A stretch of DNA of 64,000 nt from Paenibacillus sp. FSL K6-0276 (lineage in GTDB: Bacteria; Bacillota; Bacilli; Paenibacillales; Paenibacillaceae). Below the pieces are notes generated by a model, which was not told the origin of the DNA, did no database searches, and saw only the letters and a program-made list of their open reading frames with translations. The DNA is taken from NCBI RefSeq assembly GCF_037977235.1, contig NZ_CP150276.1:310001-374000 (forward strand), written 5' to 3'. Each line of letters opens with the position of its first letter. The stretch's first letter is position 1. This document shows positions 17,209 to 25,608 of the stretch, piece by piece. Position numbers and translations under genes: made by a program.

Positions 17209-17550
17209 CTAATGTGTCTTCCCGCTAATGTTCAGTCCTATGATCCCGGTAATAATAACAGCTATCCATAGTAGTGAGGACAGGGTTAGCTTTTCTTCAA
17301 AAAACAGGGCTCCTATGAAGGAAATTAGAATGATTCCCGCTCCTGACCATATCGCATAAGCAACGCCTACCTTAATAGAGGTGAGGGCATAATTCAGGGA
17401 GGTGAAGCTGGCCCCATAGAACAGGAACATGAGCACGGAAGGCCAGAGCTGAGTGAACCCCTGAGATATTTTCATAGAGATGGTCCCTGAGAGCTCAAAC
17501 ACAATAGCCAGCGTCAGAAACATCCATGCCCATATTCCTTCTATTTTCAC
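17209..17550 (-). CDS. Small multidrug resistance (SMR) family transporter
   Basis: A 113-residue protein with four transmembrane helices. The first helix carries the conserved Glu of the family at residue 19 (LAIVFELSGTISMKISQGFT). AYAIWSGAGI in helix 3 is also typical. SMR proteins work as dimers in the membrane and exchange protons for cationic drugs, guanidinium or polyamines. The GTG start at 17550 overlaps the stop of the HAD gene in a GTGA, so translation is probably coupled. An SMR gene inside a ugp-like operon is unusual. Confidence 0.9.
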   Translation of the reverse strand: MKIEGIWAWMFLTLAIVFELSGTISMKISQGFTQLWPSVLMFLFYGASFTSLNYALTSIKVGVAYAIWSGAGIILISFIGALFFEEKLTLSSLLWIAVIITGIIGLNISGKTH

Positions 17551-18335
17551 AGGGAAGTAACCTCGATTCTGAGATCGGCATAAGATCGCACAATGAGATC
17601 TGCATCCGGGAGAATGTGCGTCGAAGCAATATTGTCTTCACTGTCTGCTAGGCCGATAGCTACCTGTACGCCCGCTGCTTTAGCCATTCGCATATCCCCG
17701 TTAGTATCGCCGATAACCGCTGTCTGCGCGGGTTCCACGGCCAACCTTTCGCAGGCAAGCTGCACCATGTCGGGGAAGGGTTTACCTTGATCCACAAGAT
17801 CTGTTCCAATCACCACAGTAAAATAATGCCGTATGCCGAGCCATTGGAGATGTTTTTCCGCGGCATCTGTTTCATCTGCGGTCACCACGGCGAGAGGGAT
17901 GCCTGCAATCAAACAATCATCAAGAAAACGATGTAGTCCCGGAAGTGAGAGAACGGGGCGGTTCTCTTCTAACATATCATCCGCTTCCTGACGGCACTGA
18001 TGAACAAGCTCCATGGACTCAGCCCAAGATAAACCTTGCAGATAACCCTGCCATGACAGGATGGCATAGAGATCGCTCATGGTCCCCATGGCCAGCGGTC
18101 CGTTGCGATCATAATCGGTAATGCTTCCCTGGGCATTGTGTACAGTTCCCATTAATACAGGGAGTTGTTCTTCTGCAACCTGTAGTCCTCTTTGCTTCAT
18201 ATACTTTATGAATTTCTCTAAAAAACATTCGCCCCAGCTGCCCCAGAGGGATACAAACTGGAGCAGCGTACCATCCTTATCGAATAGAATAGCTGCAACA
18301 GTGTATCTGCCCTGTGGAGTGATGAGCTCAGACAT
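17547..18335 (-). CDS. HAD-superfamily hydrolase (phosphoglycolate-phosphatase-like)
   Basis: A 262-residue cytoplasmic protein with the HAD motifs: I, FDKDGTLL with the nucleophile Asp (about 21); II, VVTADE; III, a Lys in DQGKPFPDM; IV, GDTNGDMRMA. The large cap between motifs I and II is of the helical type. It probably dephosphorylates a small phosphate ester. ATG 18335 was chosen (GGTGG upstream); GTGs at 18344 and 18347 are possible. It lies between the binding-protein gene (15 bases) and the SMR gene (4-base overlap). Confidence 0.9.
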   Translation of the reverse strand: MSELITPQGRYTVAAILFDKDGTLLQFVSLWGSWGECFLEKFIKYMKQRGLQVAEEQLPVLMGTVHNAQGSITDYDRNGPLAMGTMSDLYAILSWQGYLQGLSWAESMELVHQCRQEADDMLEENRPVLSLPGLHRFLDDCLIAGIPLAVVTADETDAAEKHLQWLGIRHYFTVVIGTDLVDQGKPFPDMVQLACERLAVEPAQTAVIGDTNGDMRMAKAAGVQVAIGLADSEDNIASTHILPDADLIVRSYADLRIEVTSL

Positions 18336-18350
18336 GAAGTCCACCACCCT

Positions 18351-19697
18351 TTATTTTAATTTATCAAGCGCTGCTTGCGCCGTTTCTTGCGCTTCCTTAA
18401 GTGCTTGTGCTGCAGGAATATTCTCAATTTGCACCTTATCTGCGGCGATTTTCAGCGCATCGTTGATCTTGCCGCCAGTTGGGTCTTGGAATGGTGCAGA
18501 ACCATGAGAGGCTTGCATCAACGGAACCTTAATCTGCGGATTGCTTTCGCTGAATGACACAAACGCCGGGTCTTGCAATGCGGATTGGCGCACGGAAATA
18601 TATCCAGTATGAATTGACCAGAAGGCAGTATTCTCAGCATTTGTGAAGTAGGTTAGCCATTTCATAGCCGCTTCCTTCTCACTGTCGCTGGCTTTGGATA
18701 GAACGCCGGCCATAAGTGCTTGTGCTCCGGGTTTACCCTCGCCAATCCCTGCCCAGCCTGGCTGCTCCATGGCAGAAACAATACTGAAGTCGAGGTCGCC
18801 CTGATCCCCACTGGAGCCGGTGTAGCCTGCGGATTGACCCTTCATGACATCGTCAATCGTCTTGTACCAATACTCCCAGCCTTGACCACCGGAATGAATC
18901 CGCATGATCTTATCCTCGTGAATCCACTTGCGGAACAAATCCCAGGTTTCGATCCATTCTTTGGAGTCAATCATGACTTGTTTCCCGTCCTCGCTAAGAA
19001 TAGTGCCTCCTTTGCTGAGCACGGCATCAATCATGTTCCCTGGACCCCACATAGGCTCCCAACCGAAGAAGGTGGTTTTGTCGCCGTCTTTCACTGTCAT
19101 TTTCTCAGCGGCGGCAGCTAGGTCTTCCCAAGTCTTCAGTGTGCTCGCATCAATTCCGTTTTTCTCAAAAGCATCTTTGCGGTAGTACATAACCTGCGTT
19201 GTTCCATACATCGGCAGGAAGTATTGCTTACCATCAACCTGGCCCTGATTTAGAAAGGTTTGGACAAAGTCCTCTTTATTAAAATCTGGCTGCATTGCCA
19301 TAAGTTCGTCCATCGGAGCGAAATATCCTTTACGGGCCCAATCTACATTTGAGGAGAGAGCAGCAGCCGGTACTTTTCCTGTAGCAATCGCCGCTTGCAG
19401 CTTCTGCTCGGTTTCAGTGTAATCCGCCTGTGCGATACCTTTGACGATGACCTCTTGCTGAGAAGCATTAAATTTCTGAATCAGTGCCTCCATATTCTCA
19501 CCAAGCTTGCCGCCGAGACCATACCAGAATTCAATCGTTACCGGTGCATTTTGTGTGGGCGCAGCCTCTGTGGAGGGGGAAGAAGAAGCTCCATTTGCCG
19601 CTGTAACATTGCCTGTATTCGAATTTCCTCCGCAAGCTGTTAACATTGTAAATCCAGCAATCAAAGATAGGGTGGACAGTCTCTTTAATACGTTCAT
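18351..19697 (-). CDS. ABC transporter solute-binding lipoprotein (family 1, UgpB-like)
   Basis: A 448-residue secreted lipoprotein. The signal peptide ends with the lipobox MLTAC, and a Ser/Thr/Ala-rich spacer follows. The mature domain begins VTIEFWYGLGG and includes QYFLPMYGTTQVMYYRKDAFEKNG, which strongly resembles glycerol-3-phosphate binding protein UgpB. Three ATGs occur in a row; the third (19697) is best spaced from AAGAGGAG. The next genes upstream encode the two permeases. A phosphatase and a phosphoesterase downstream support a phosphorylated or phosphodiester substrate. Confidence 0.93.
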   Translation of the reverse strand: MNVLKRLSTLSLIAGFTMLTACGGNSNTGNVTAANGASSSPSTEAAPTQNAPVTIEFWYGLGGKLGENMEALIQKFNASQQEVIVKGIAQADYTETEQKLQAAIATGKVPAAALSSNVDWARKGYFAPMDELMAMQPDFNKEDFVQTFLNQGQVDGKQYFLPMYGTTQVMYYRKDAFEKNGIDASTLKTWEDLAAAAEKMTVKDGDKTTFFGWEPMWGPGNMIDAVLSKGGTILSEDGKQVMIDSKEWIETWDLFRKWIHEDKIMRIHSGGQGWEYWYKTIDDVMKGQSAGYTGSSGDQGDLDFSIVSAMEQPGWAGIGEGKPGAQALMAGVLSKASDSEKEAAMKWLTYFTNAENTAFWSIHTGYISVRQSALQDPAFVSFSESNPQIKVPLMQASHGSAPFQDPTGGKINDALKIAADKVQIENIPAAQALKEAQETAQAALDKLK

Positions 19698-19733
19698 CAT
19701 CATTCTCCTCTTAATTTAAATAGAATTGTTAGC

Positions 19734-20579
19734 TTATCCTTTGCTTGATCCAGCGGTCATATTGACACTTTGCATGATCGTTTTTTGAGCTAGTAGAAAT
19801 ACTAGCAGCAGCGGGGCGATGGTGAATGCGCTAGCGGCCATGATCAGCGGCCATTTTAATCCGTAAGCACCTCCTTGAGTGAAGAAACTACGCAGACCGG
19901 CCGAGACTAGCTGTAGATTAGGGTCTTTGGTGATCAGCATCGGCCAGAAATAGTTATTGTACTGATCAATGAAGGTGATCAGGGCTAGCACAGCAAAGGA
20001 AGAACGTGTAATGGGGACAAGAATGGTCCACAGAATCCGCATATGCGAGGAACCATCTACTTCTCCAGCCTCCACCAGCTCATGGGGAACCTGAAGGAAG
20101 GCTTGCCGAATTAGAAAGATCGAGAAGACACTTACACAGTTGGAGAGAATTAGTCCGGCATATGAATCTAGTAGATGAAGCTGGGACAGTACCAAATATC
20201 CCGGAAGATAAACAGCGGTGGCAGGGACCATATAGCCGAAAAGAATAACCCCTGAGAACAGTCCTCTGAAGCGGAATTTCATATGTGTAAGCGCATAGGC
20301 CATCATCCCGGAATTTATCACCTGCAAAATAACAATCGACACGGCGACAAATACGCTATTGCCCATATATCTGAAGAAAGGGGCTTCGTGCCAGGCGGCT
20401 GAAAAGTTACTCCACAGCGGTTCTTTAGGCCAGATCGTGGGAGGAGACTGCCAGATTTCATCATTGGTTTTTAAGGCGCTGGTGACCATCCAATAGAAGG
20501 GGAAGGCCATGATCAGTGCAATAGCTGCAAAAAATAGATGGCGGGCCAGTTTACCCACTCGTACGATCGTTGCATTCAT
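19734..20579 (-). CDS. Carbohydrate-type ABC transporter permease (UgpE/MalG type)
   Basis: A 281-residue membrane protein with six helices. The EAA loop (residues about 185-205, HELVEAGEVDGSSHMRILWTI) and the N-terminal MAFPFYWMVTSALKTNDEIW are typical of MalG/UgpE. It forms the channel with the UgpA-like subunit. ATG 20579 follows AAAGGAGA. There is no ATPase gene in the operon; as in other Firmicutes, a shared MsmX-type ATPase encoded elsewhere probably energises it. Confidence 0.93.
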   Translation of the reverse strand: MNATIVRVGKLARHLFFAAIALIMAFPFYWMVTSALKTNDEIWQSPPTIWPKEPLWSNFSAAWHEAPFFRYMGNSVFVAVSIVILQVINSGMMAYALTHMKFRFRGLFSGVILFGYMVPATAVYLPGYLVLSQLHLLDSYAGLILSNCVSVFSIFLIRQAFLQVPHELVEAGEVDGSSHMRILWTILVPITRSSFAVLALITFIDQYNNYFWPMLITKDPNLQLVSAGLRSFFTQGGAYGLKWPLIMAASAFTIAPLLLVFLLAQKTIMQSVNMTAGSSKG

Positions 20580-20604
20580 CAGTCGTTCTCCTTTACAGCA
20601 GTTG

Positions 20605-21486
20605 TTATTGATAATGAGTTGTCCGTTTACTAACCTCTAGCGAGACTACGGATAGCAGCATACATATAAATACAAGAACCATTGCGACAGTAGAGGCTTC
20701 TCCAATTTGAAAGGCTTCAAAGGCAGACTGATAATACATATAGAGCAAGGTACGTGTTGATCCTGAGGGTCCACCCTGTGTAAGTACGTTAATCTGGTCG
20801 TATGCCTGTAACGCTCCAATGATCTGTACGATGAACAGAAACAGTGTCGTCGGCGAGATTAGCGGTAAAGTAATGCGGATGAATTTTTGAACAGCATTTG
20901 CTCCATCCAGTTCAGCGGCTTCCAGCAGATCAGAAGGAACATTACGCAGCGCCACCAAGTAAAAAATCATTGCCCAGCCTACCGATTTCCATATCGTCAC
21001 AAGCAGAACACCGAGCAGCGCCCATTTAGGATCTTGGAGCCAGCCGATTTTTTCTAGACCTAATAGATCAAGTACAGTATTGGCAAGACCGATTTCCGGT
21101 TCGTAGATCCAGGACCAGACAATGGATACAGCCACGGTCGGCGTGACCCAAGGGGAGAAAAGCAATACCTGATAAAGGGTGGAGCCTTTCAGTTTTCCGT
21201 TCATCAGGAGTGCTAGTCCAAGTCCGATCAGAATAACGGGCAGCACACTTCCCGCACAGAATAACAGAGTCACTCTAAGTGCTTTATAGAAGGCAGGATT
21301 GTTGAACAGATCCAGATAGTTGGTTAGTCCGACAAAGGTTTTCTCGGGGCTCATGAAGTCCCATTCGGTAAAGCTGAGATAAAATACATAAAGTAATGGC
21401 GCAAGCCAAAATACAACGAATGGAATCATTGCTGGCAAGGTGAAGAGCACCGGTTTCAACTCACCTATAAATCTCGAACGTTTCAT
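20605..21486 (-). CDS. Carbohydrate-type ABC transporter permease (UgpA/MalF type)
   Basis: A 293-residue membrane protein with six helices. Visible motifs are FSPWVTPTVAVSIVWSWIY, the EAA loop LLEAAELDGANAVQKFIRITLPLI and NVLTQGGPSGSTRTLLYMYY, all typical of UgpA. It is the first gene of the leftward operon. The start is uncertain: ATG 21486 gives a usual N-terminus, while ATG 21510 would add eight residues; neither has a strong ribosome site. The divergent neighbour is a GbsR-family regulator, 219 bases away. Confidence 0.9.
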   Translation of the reverse strand: MKRSRFIGELKPVLFTLPAMIPFVVFWLAPLLYVFYLSFTEWDFMSPEKTFVGLTNYLDLFNNPAFYKALRVTLLFCAGSVLPVILIGLGLALLMNGKLKGSTLYQVLLFSPWVTPTVAVSIVWSWIYEPEIGLANTVLDLLGLEKIGWLQDPKWALLGVLLVTIWKSVGWAMIFYLVALRNVPSDLLEAAELDGANAVQKFIRITLPLISPTTLFLFIVQIIGALQAYDQINVLTQGGPSGSTRTLLYMYYQSAFEAFQIGEASTVAMVLVFICMLLSVVSLEVSKRTTHYQ

Positions 21487-21705
21487 TATTCTGTCGATAC
21501 CCCATTCCATCTTCTGTTTTTTGCGGTATAATTCTGAGGAAAGCTCTTCCGTTCAAAAAAAATTGTACACTCATCGAGCAGCTGCGTGGTCAAGTGGGCG
21601 TAAAGATCGATGCGAGATTATGTAAAAATTTAAGAGATTAGCGAAAGTAGTTGCTGTTTTGTGTAAAATAGAAGGGTAGATTCTAAGTGGAATGAAGGTG
21701 CAGCT

Positions 21706-22263
21706 ATGAAACAGGTAGCCTTTGGTGAAGAGAATAAAGACTTATCTCCACGTGAGCAGCTGCTGCGTCCGATGATCGATGCGATTGCTCAGACGATGGA
21801 CTTATATGGCGCCAATTACTCATTCGGGCAGCTGTATGGGATTATGTTCTTTGAAGACCGGCCGATGACGCTTGAAGAGATGAAGAATGTGATGAATATG
21901 AGCAAGAGTAATATGAGCTATGGGGTCCGTTCTTTGATGGCTTCCAAGATGGTGACCAAGCTGGAGGAGAAGCGGGAGCGAAAGGATCTGTATGCAGTGG
22001 AAACAGATTTCTTTCAGACCTTTAAGAACTTTTTTGGGATGAAGCTGCAGCGGGAGATTGATGTCATGAAGCAGGCTTTGGACGTTGTCATTCCTGAGCT
22101 GGAGGGATTGGTTCAAGCCATGGATACGCCTGAGGAGGAGCGGCAATTCTGCCTGAAGGATCTGGAGAAGCTGGAGCATGCCGTCCAATATTATCATTGG
22201 CTGCAGCAGTTTGTGGATGAGCTTGGTGAAGAGAATTACTTTGCAGACAAGAGAAGGTTCTAG
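21706..22263 (+). CDS. GbsR/MarR-type transcriptional regulator
   Basis: A 185-residue protein with a winged helix-turn-helix (about 38-95). The pattern GQLYGIMFFEDRPMTLEEMK and MNMSKSNMSYGVRSLMASKMV is typical of the GbsR/OpuAR family, which responds to choline or glycine betaine. The C-terminal half forms helices that probably dimerise. ATG 21706 follows GAAGGTG. There is no betaine transporter or gbsAB gene nearby. It is divergent from the ugp-like operon, so it may regulate that operon, or a remote target. Confidence 0.88.
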   Translation: MKQVAFGEENKDLSPREQLLRPMIDAIAQTMDLYGANYSFGQLYGIMFFEDRPMTLEEMKNVMNMSKSNMSYGVRSLMASKMVTKLEEKRERKDLYAVETDFFQTFKNFFGMKLQREIDVMKQALDVVIPELEGLVQAMDTPEEERQFCLKDLEKLEHAVQYYHWLQQFVDELGEENYFADKRRF

Positions 22264-22269
22264 ACTGTC

Positions 22270-22299
22270 TACAATTACATATAGATGTATATAATTGTA
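22270..22299. promoter_or_regulatory. AT-rich imperfect palindrome after the gbsR-like gene
   Basis: Outer arms TACAATTA and TAATTGTA are perfectly complementary, with a partly symmetric 14-base centre. It stands between the gene's stop and its terminator. It could be an operator or only a stem in the 3' untranslated region. Confidence 0.35.
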
Positions 22300-22314
22300 T
22301 ATATCTCCATTTGA

Positions 22315-22366
22315 AGGAGGTGTTCCTTAAGCCAGTTCAGGCTTAAGGATCGCCTCCTGTTTTTAT
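22315..22366 (+). terminator. Terminator of the gbsR-like gene
   Basis: Stem AGGAGG...TCCTTAAGCC with GGCTTAAGGA...CCTCCT, loop AGTTCA, followed by GTTTTTATT. The 5' arm includes AAGGAGG but no start codon follows, so this is structure and not a ribosome site. Confidence 0.85.
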
Positions 22367-22471
22367 TATAAAAAACAAAATAAGAAGAAAATGTAACCAA
22401 TAGTAGGTGGAACTGTCACCAAATATGTAGTTACATAGTGAATAAAAGATCTTTTTAAGGAGATTCAGAGA

Positions 22472-23656
22472 TTGCATACGAAAAAATATAGGATACTTTT
22501 AGTCATCGTTCTGCTAATAAGTCTTGCTGCTATTTTCAACAATCAACGCGAGTCTTCTATAGTTACTATAAATGTGAACGGTCAAATCATTAAGACGGTA
22601 GCTACATACCCGGCCTCGCCTGATGAGCTTATGATCCCCAAGGCTGTTGCCGAACAGGCCCTGAACATACATATCAACTGGCAGAAGCCGGGACCACTTC
22701 CGAAAGGTATTTACTACAGAGATCAGGTAGCCGTGCTGATGTACCATCATCTTTCAGAGAAGCCAATGCCGCAGTTTCCTTGGATCTTATCGGCCGATCG
22801 GTTTGATGATCAAATGAAGCTGCTGAAGCAGGAAGGTTTTCATGTGATTACGATGGAAGAATACCGGGAATTTATGCTGAATAATGGTACGGTTCCGGAT
22901 AATGCGGTGCTGCTAACTTTTGATGATGGATATGAGAGCTTTTATGAATTGGCCCTTCCTATCCTGAAAAAGTATGGCTATACGGCAGTTAATTTCGTTA
23001 TCGTGTCTGCGATTGATCACCCAGATCCGAATAGTGTGCCGAAACTCACCTGGGAGCAGATGCGGGAAATGAAGCGGGACGGGATGGGATTCTATAGTCA
23101 TACGTACGATTTACACCATTATGGTATCGTGGATGCTGAGGGTGGGGAGCGGCCAGCAGCCAGCGCCTTGTTATATATCGACGATGAGAACAGAAATGAA
23201 TTGAACGTGGAGTACTACAGCAGAGTCACTCATGATTTGGCCAAAGCGGAGCAAAGGCTGAAGGAAGAACTGGGGAATACGGATTCAGCGATTGCCTTTC
23301 CCTATGGATCTTATAATGACCGATTGCTATCTGCTTGTGATTCACTCGGGATTTCGCTGACATTTAAAATTCAGGATGGAATAAATGCGAGAACGGACCG
23401 GAACGCCTCTCGAATTAACGGGGGAAGCCAGGGTCTTACCGCAGTCCAAACACTTGAGCAGATCAAGCATATAGATTCGCCAATGGAATTAACCCTGAAT
23501 AACCAAAGAGTAGATCTGGTAGGAAGCACGCCCGAAATGAGAAAAGGGATTTTGATGGTTCCGTTTATTCAATTATGCAAAGATCTTCATATTAATCTGA
23601 ACTATGATCAGAAGAGTCGAATCGTTAAGTTAATGCACACAACTGGAGGAGCGTAA
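22472..23656 (+). CDS. Membrane-anchored polysaccharide deacetylase with C-terminal amine-oxidase-N-like domain
   Basis: A 394-residue protein. An N-terminal hydrophobic helix (6-24) serves as signal or anchor. The NodB deacetylase domain has VLMYHH, TFDDGY (149-154, metal-binding Asp) and the zinc ligands in SHTYDLHH, with FPYGSYN as motif 3. The last 60 residues (LTLNNQRVDLVG...VPFIQLCKDL) resemble the copper amine oxidase N-terminal-like domain found in many Paenibacillus exported proteins. It would remove acetyl groups from cell-wall or extracellular N-acetylglucosamine polymers. Start is TTG 22472 with AAGGAG eight bases upstream. Confidence 0.9.
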   Translation: MHTKKYRILLVIVLLISLAAIFNNQRESSIVTINVNGQIIKTVATYPASPDELMIPKAVAEQALNIHINWQKPGPLPKGIYYRDQVAVLMYHHLSEKPMPQFPWILSADRFDDQMKLLKQEGFHVITMEEYREFMLNNGTVPDNAVLLTFDDGYESFYELALPILKKYGYTAVNFVIVSAIDHPDPNSVPKLTWEQMREMKRDGMGFYSHTYDLHHYGIVDAEGGERPAASALLYIDDENRNELNVEYYSRVTHDLAKAEQRLKEELGNTDSAIAFPYGSYNDRLLSACDSLGISLTFKIQDGINARTDRNASRINGGSQGLTAVQTLEQIKHIDSPMELTLNNQRVDLVGSTPEMRKGILMVPFIQLCKDLHINLNYDQKSRIVKLMHTTGGA

Positions 23657-23824
23657 AAGGCTAAGGAAATGTATGGAATGGATATCACTATTCTCTATGT
23701 TCAGTAGGAGTTTACAAAAAGTGAGAAATTCCGTCAATTTAGGCGAATCACTAGTTGCTATAAGTGAATTCCTTACTGTAGACTATAAATAGAGTACTAA
23801 TTGGTAGGCGAATGGAGAGAACTG

Positions 23825-24841
23825 ATGGAAGTATTTAAGCGTTATTACGCGAATTTAACGGTCCGGCGTTTTTTTATTTTGGGGCTGGTTGCCCTACTGC
23901 TATTCAGTATTAGAGATATGCTCAATTTAGTACTGTTAACATTTCTGATGGCTTATGTAATGAACAGCTTTCAAGTGCTACTCACGAAGCGGATCAATAA
24001 ATATGTTGCAGTCAACAGTAAAGTCATTATTATTATTTTGTATTTAGCCTTAATTGCTCTGATCGTAGTTACTTTAGTTAATTATTTGCCGAAGGTCTTC
24101 ACTCAGATTAAGCAGTTAACAAATTTTCTGACCAGTTTAGCCCCTGCAAATATTCCACAGAACGAAATCGCGCAGTATTTATTTACCCAGCTTAAGGATT
24201 TGAACTATCAGTCTTATGTGAAAGATGGTCTTGAATACGGTCTAAAAATAAGTAATTGGGGTACCAGCTTCGTATTATCCACTATTCTGAGCTTTGTCTT
24301 TATCCTTGAGAAGAACAGAATTGTCAGTTTCACTGCCCGTCTTAAAGAGAGTAAGATTTCTTGGTTCTATGTAGAGCTTGAGTATTTTGGTAGAAAATTC
24401 ATCTCATCTTTCGGTAAAGTTATTGAAGCGCAAATTCTGATCGCGCTGTTTAATACATGCTTTACGGTGATTGGACTCTGGATCTTAGGTTTTCCGTACC
24501 TATTCGCCTTATCGATTATGATCTTCCTGCTTAGTCTGATTCCGGTTGTAGGTTTTGTGGTCTCCTTAATACCACTTTGTATTATTGGTTACAATATTGG
24601 CGGCCTAGCTATGACGATATATGTACTGGCTATGATTGCCGTATTACATTTTGTCGAGGGTTACTTCTTGAATCCAAAACTAATGTCATCCAAAATGAAC
24701 CTGCCGATGTTCTACACCTTTATCGTACTGTTATTCTCTGAACATTACTTGGGTGTATGGGGTCTAATTCTCGGAATTCCAATTTTTGTATTCTTCCTGG
24801 ACATACTAGAGATCAATAGAGATAACAAGATAGGGACTTAG
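23825..24841 (+). CDS. AI-2E family transporter (YtvI/PerM-type membrane protein)
   Basis: A 338-residue protein with about eight transmembrane helices. It shows the family's C-terminal pattern: FVEGYFLNPKLMSSKMNLPMF and GVWGLILGIPIFVF. Family members export small molecules such as autoinducer 2 or act as sodium/proton exchangers; this substrate cannot be told. ATG 23825 follows GGAGAG; an in-frame TTG at 23801 is less likely. A relic of a related gene is at 14341-14430. It stands alone, closed by a perfect terminator. Confidence 0.92.
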   Translation: MEVFKRYYANLTVRRFFILGLVALLLFSIRDMLNLVLLTFLMAYVMNSFQVLLTKRINKYVAVNSKVIIIILYLALIALIVVTLVNYLPKVFTQIKQLTNFLTSLAPANIPQNEIAQYLFTQLKDLNYQSYVKDGLEYGLKISNWGTSFVLSTILSFVFILEKNRIVSFTARLKESKISWFYVELEYFGRKFISSFGKVIEAQILIALFNTCFTVIGLWILGFPYLFALSIMIFLLSLIPVVGFVVSLIPLCIIGYNIGGLAMTIYVLAMIAVLHFVEGYFLNPKLMSSKMNLPMFYTFIVLLFSEHYLGVWGLILGIPIFVFFLDILEINRDNKIGT

Positions 24842-24871
24842 GAATTCAGTTAAATAGCGTTGAATATACGA

Positions 24872-24925
24872 AGAGGGTGATCCGATAGCCATTCAATGGC
24901 TATCGGATCACCCTCTTTATTTTGT
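24872..24925. terminator. Bidirectional terminator
   Basis: A perfect 20-bp stem starting GAGGGTGATCCGATAGCCAT, with a CTTTATTTT tail on the right. It separates the rightward AI-2E gene from the leftward small secreted protein gene. Confidence 0.9.
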
Positions 24926-24962
24926 GTGGAGAAATGTTGTACGGCCACTGTATGTACCCTTG

Positions 24963-25352
24963 TTAGCCGAAAGAAGTGAGAACACTCTCCGTAACGATGT
25001 CCCTCAGCTCCGCTTTGTGTGCTGCATACTGCTCGGCTGAAATGCTTCCGGAAGCTAGTCGTGAATCTAGTTGTTCCGTTAGCTGGGCTACCTGTAGATC
25101 GATCACATCTTCAATATCTGTGTTTTGTTCTGATGCAATATCTTGAAGTGACTTGCCGTCATATAAGGCATCGTATAGATCTTCATCTGTAGGTTGGTTA
25201 AGTGCTTTCAATAATAATTCGTCTTTATCGGCAGTCTTTACAGTGGACCATTGGGTAGTCGAACTTGCGTTAGCAGTAAGGCTACTCCAAGCATTTCCAA
25301 AAGACATTACCATAACTACGGTGCCTACTATAATCACTCTTTTTATATCCAT
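24963..25352 (-). CDS. Small secreted protein of unknown function
   Basis: A 129-residue protein with a signal peptide (about 1-30, VIIVGTVVMVMSFGNAWSSL, cleavage near ANASS). The mature part is acidic and helical. LYDALYDGKSLQDIASEQN resembles a short helix-turn-helix-like repeat seen in secreted Firmicute proteins, and the C-terminus (LDSRLASGSISAEQYAAHKAEL) resembles SHOCT-like helical hairpins. I do not recognise a family with certainty. It is monocistronic, and divergent from the giant surface protein gene. Confidence 0.75.
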   Translation of the reverse strand: MDIKRVIIVGTVVMVMSFGNAWSSLTANASSTTQWSTVKTADKDELLLKALNQPTDEDLYDALYDGKSLQDIASEQNTDIEDVIDLQVAQLTEQLDSRLASGSISAEQYAAHKAELRDIVTESVLTSFG

Positions 25353-25495
25353 TAGAGTCCTCTTTTCTTATTTTACAAATAACGTTTTTATGGGTTCTGA
25401 TTAAGGTGTCTGTGTTGGTTGTGATTTAACTTAGTTCTATTGTAACCCGGAAAGCTGAGCCCAAGCTTAAACAATATTTAAGATAACCTAAAGAT

Positions 25496-25524
25496 TTAAC
25501 ATTGAATTGATATAGCGATAATAT
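25496..25524 (+). promoter_or_regulatory. Candidate promoter of the giant surface protein gene
   Basis: -35 TTAACA (25496-25501), 17-base spacer, -10 TAATAT (25519-25524). Start of transcription would be near 25531, some 78 bases before the chosen start codon and upstream of the dyad at 25555-25570. Confidence 0.4.
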
Positions 25525-25554
25525 AGCCCTTGTATACTTTCCAGATGATCTAAA

Positions 25555-25570
25555 TTGCATATTTATGCAA
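25555..25570. promoter_or_regulatory. Perfect dyad in the leader of the giant surface protein gene
   Basis: TTGCATA and TATGCAA are 7-bp inverted arms around TT. It lies downstream of the candidate promoter and upstream of the start codon, where a repressor could block transcription. No cognate regulator is apparent. Confidence 0.4.
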
Positions 25571-25608
25571 ATAGGTCACAATCAAACTTATGGGGAGTGT
25601 TCGGAGTT

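Noticed and set aside
25555..25608. TTG at 25555 as start of the giant surface protein
   Set aside because: It has no ribosome site, lies in a perfect dyad and would put 18 polar residues before the signal peptide.
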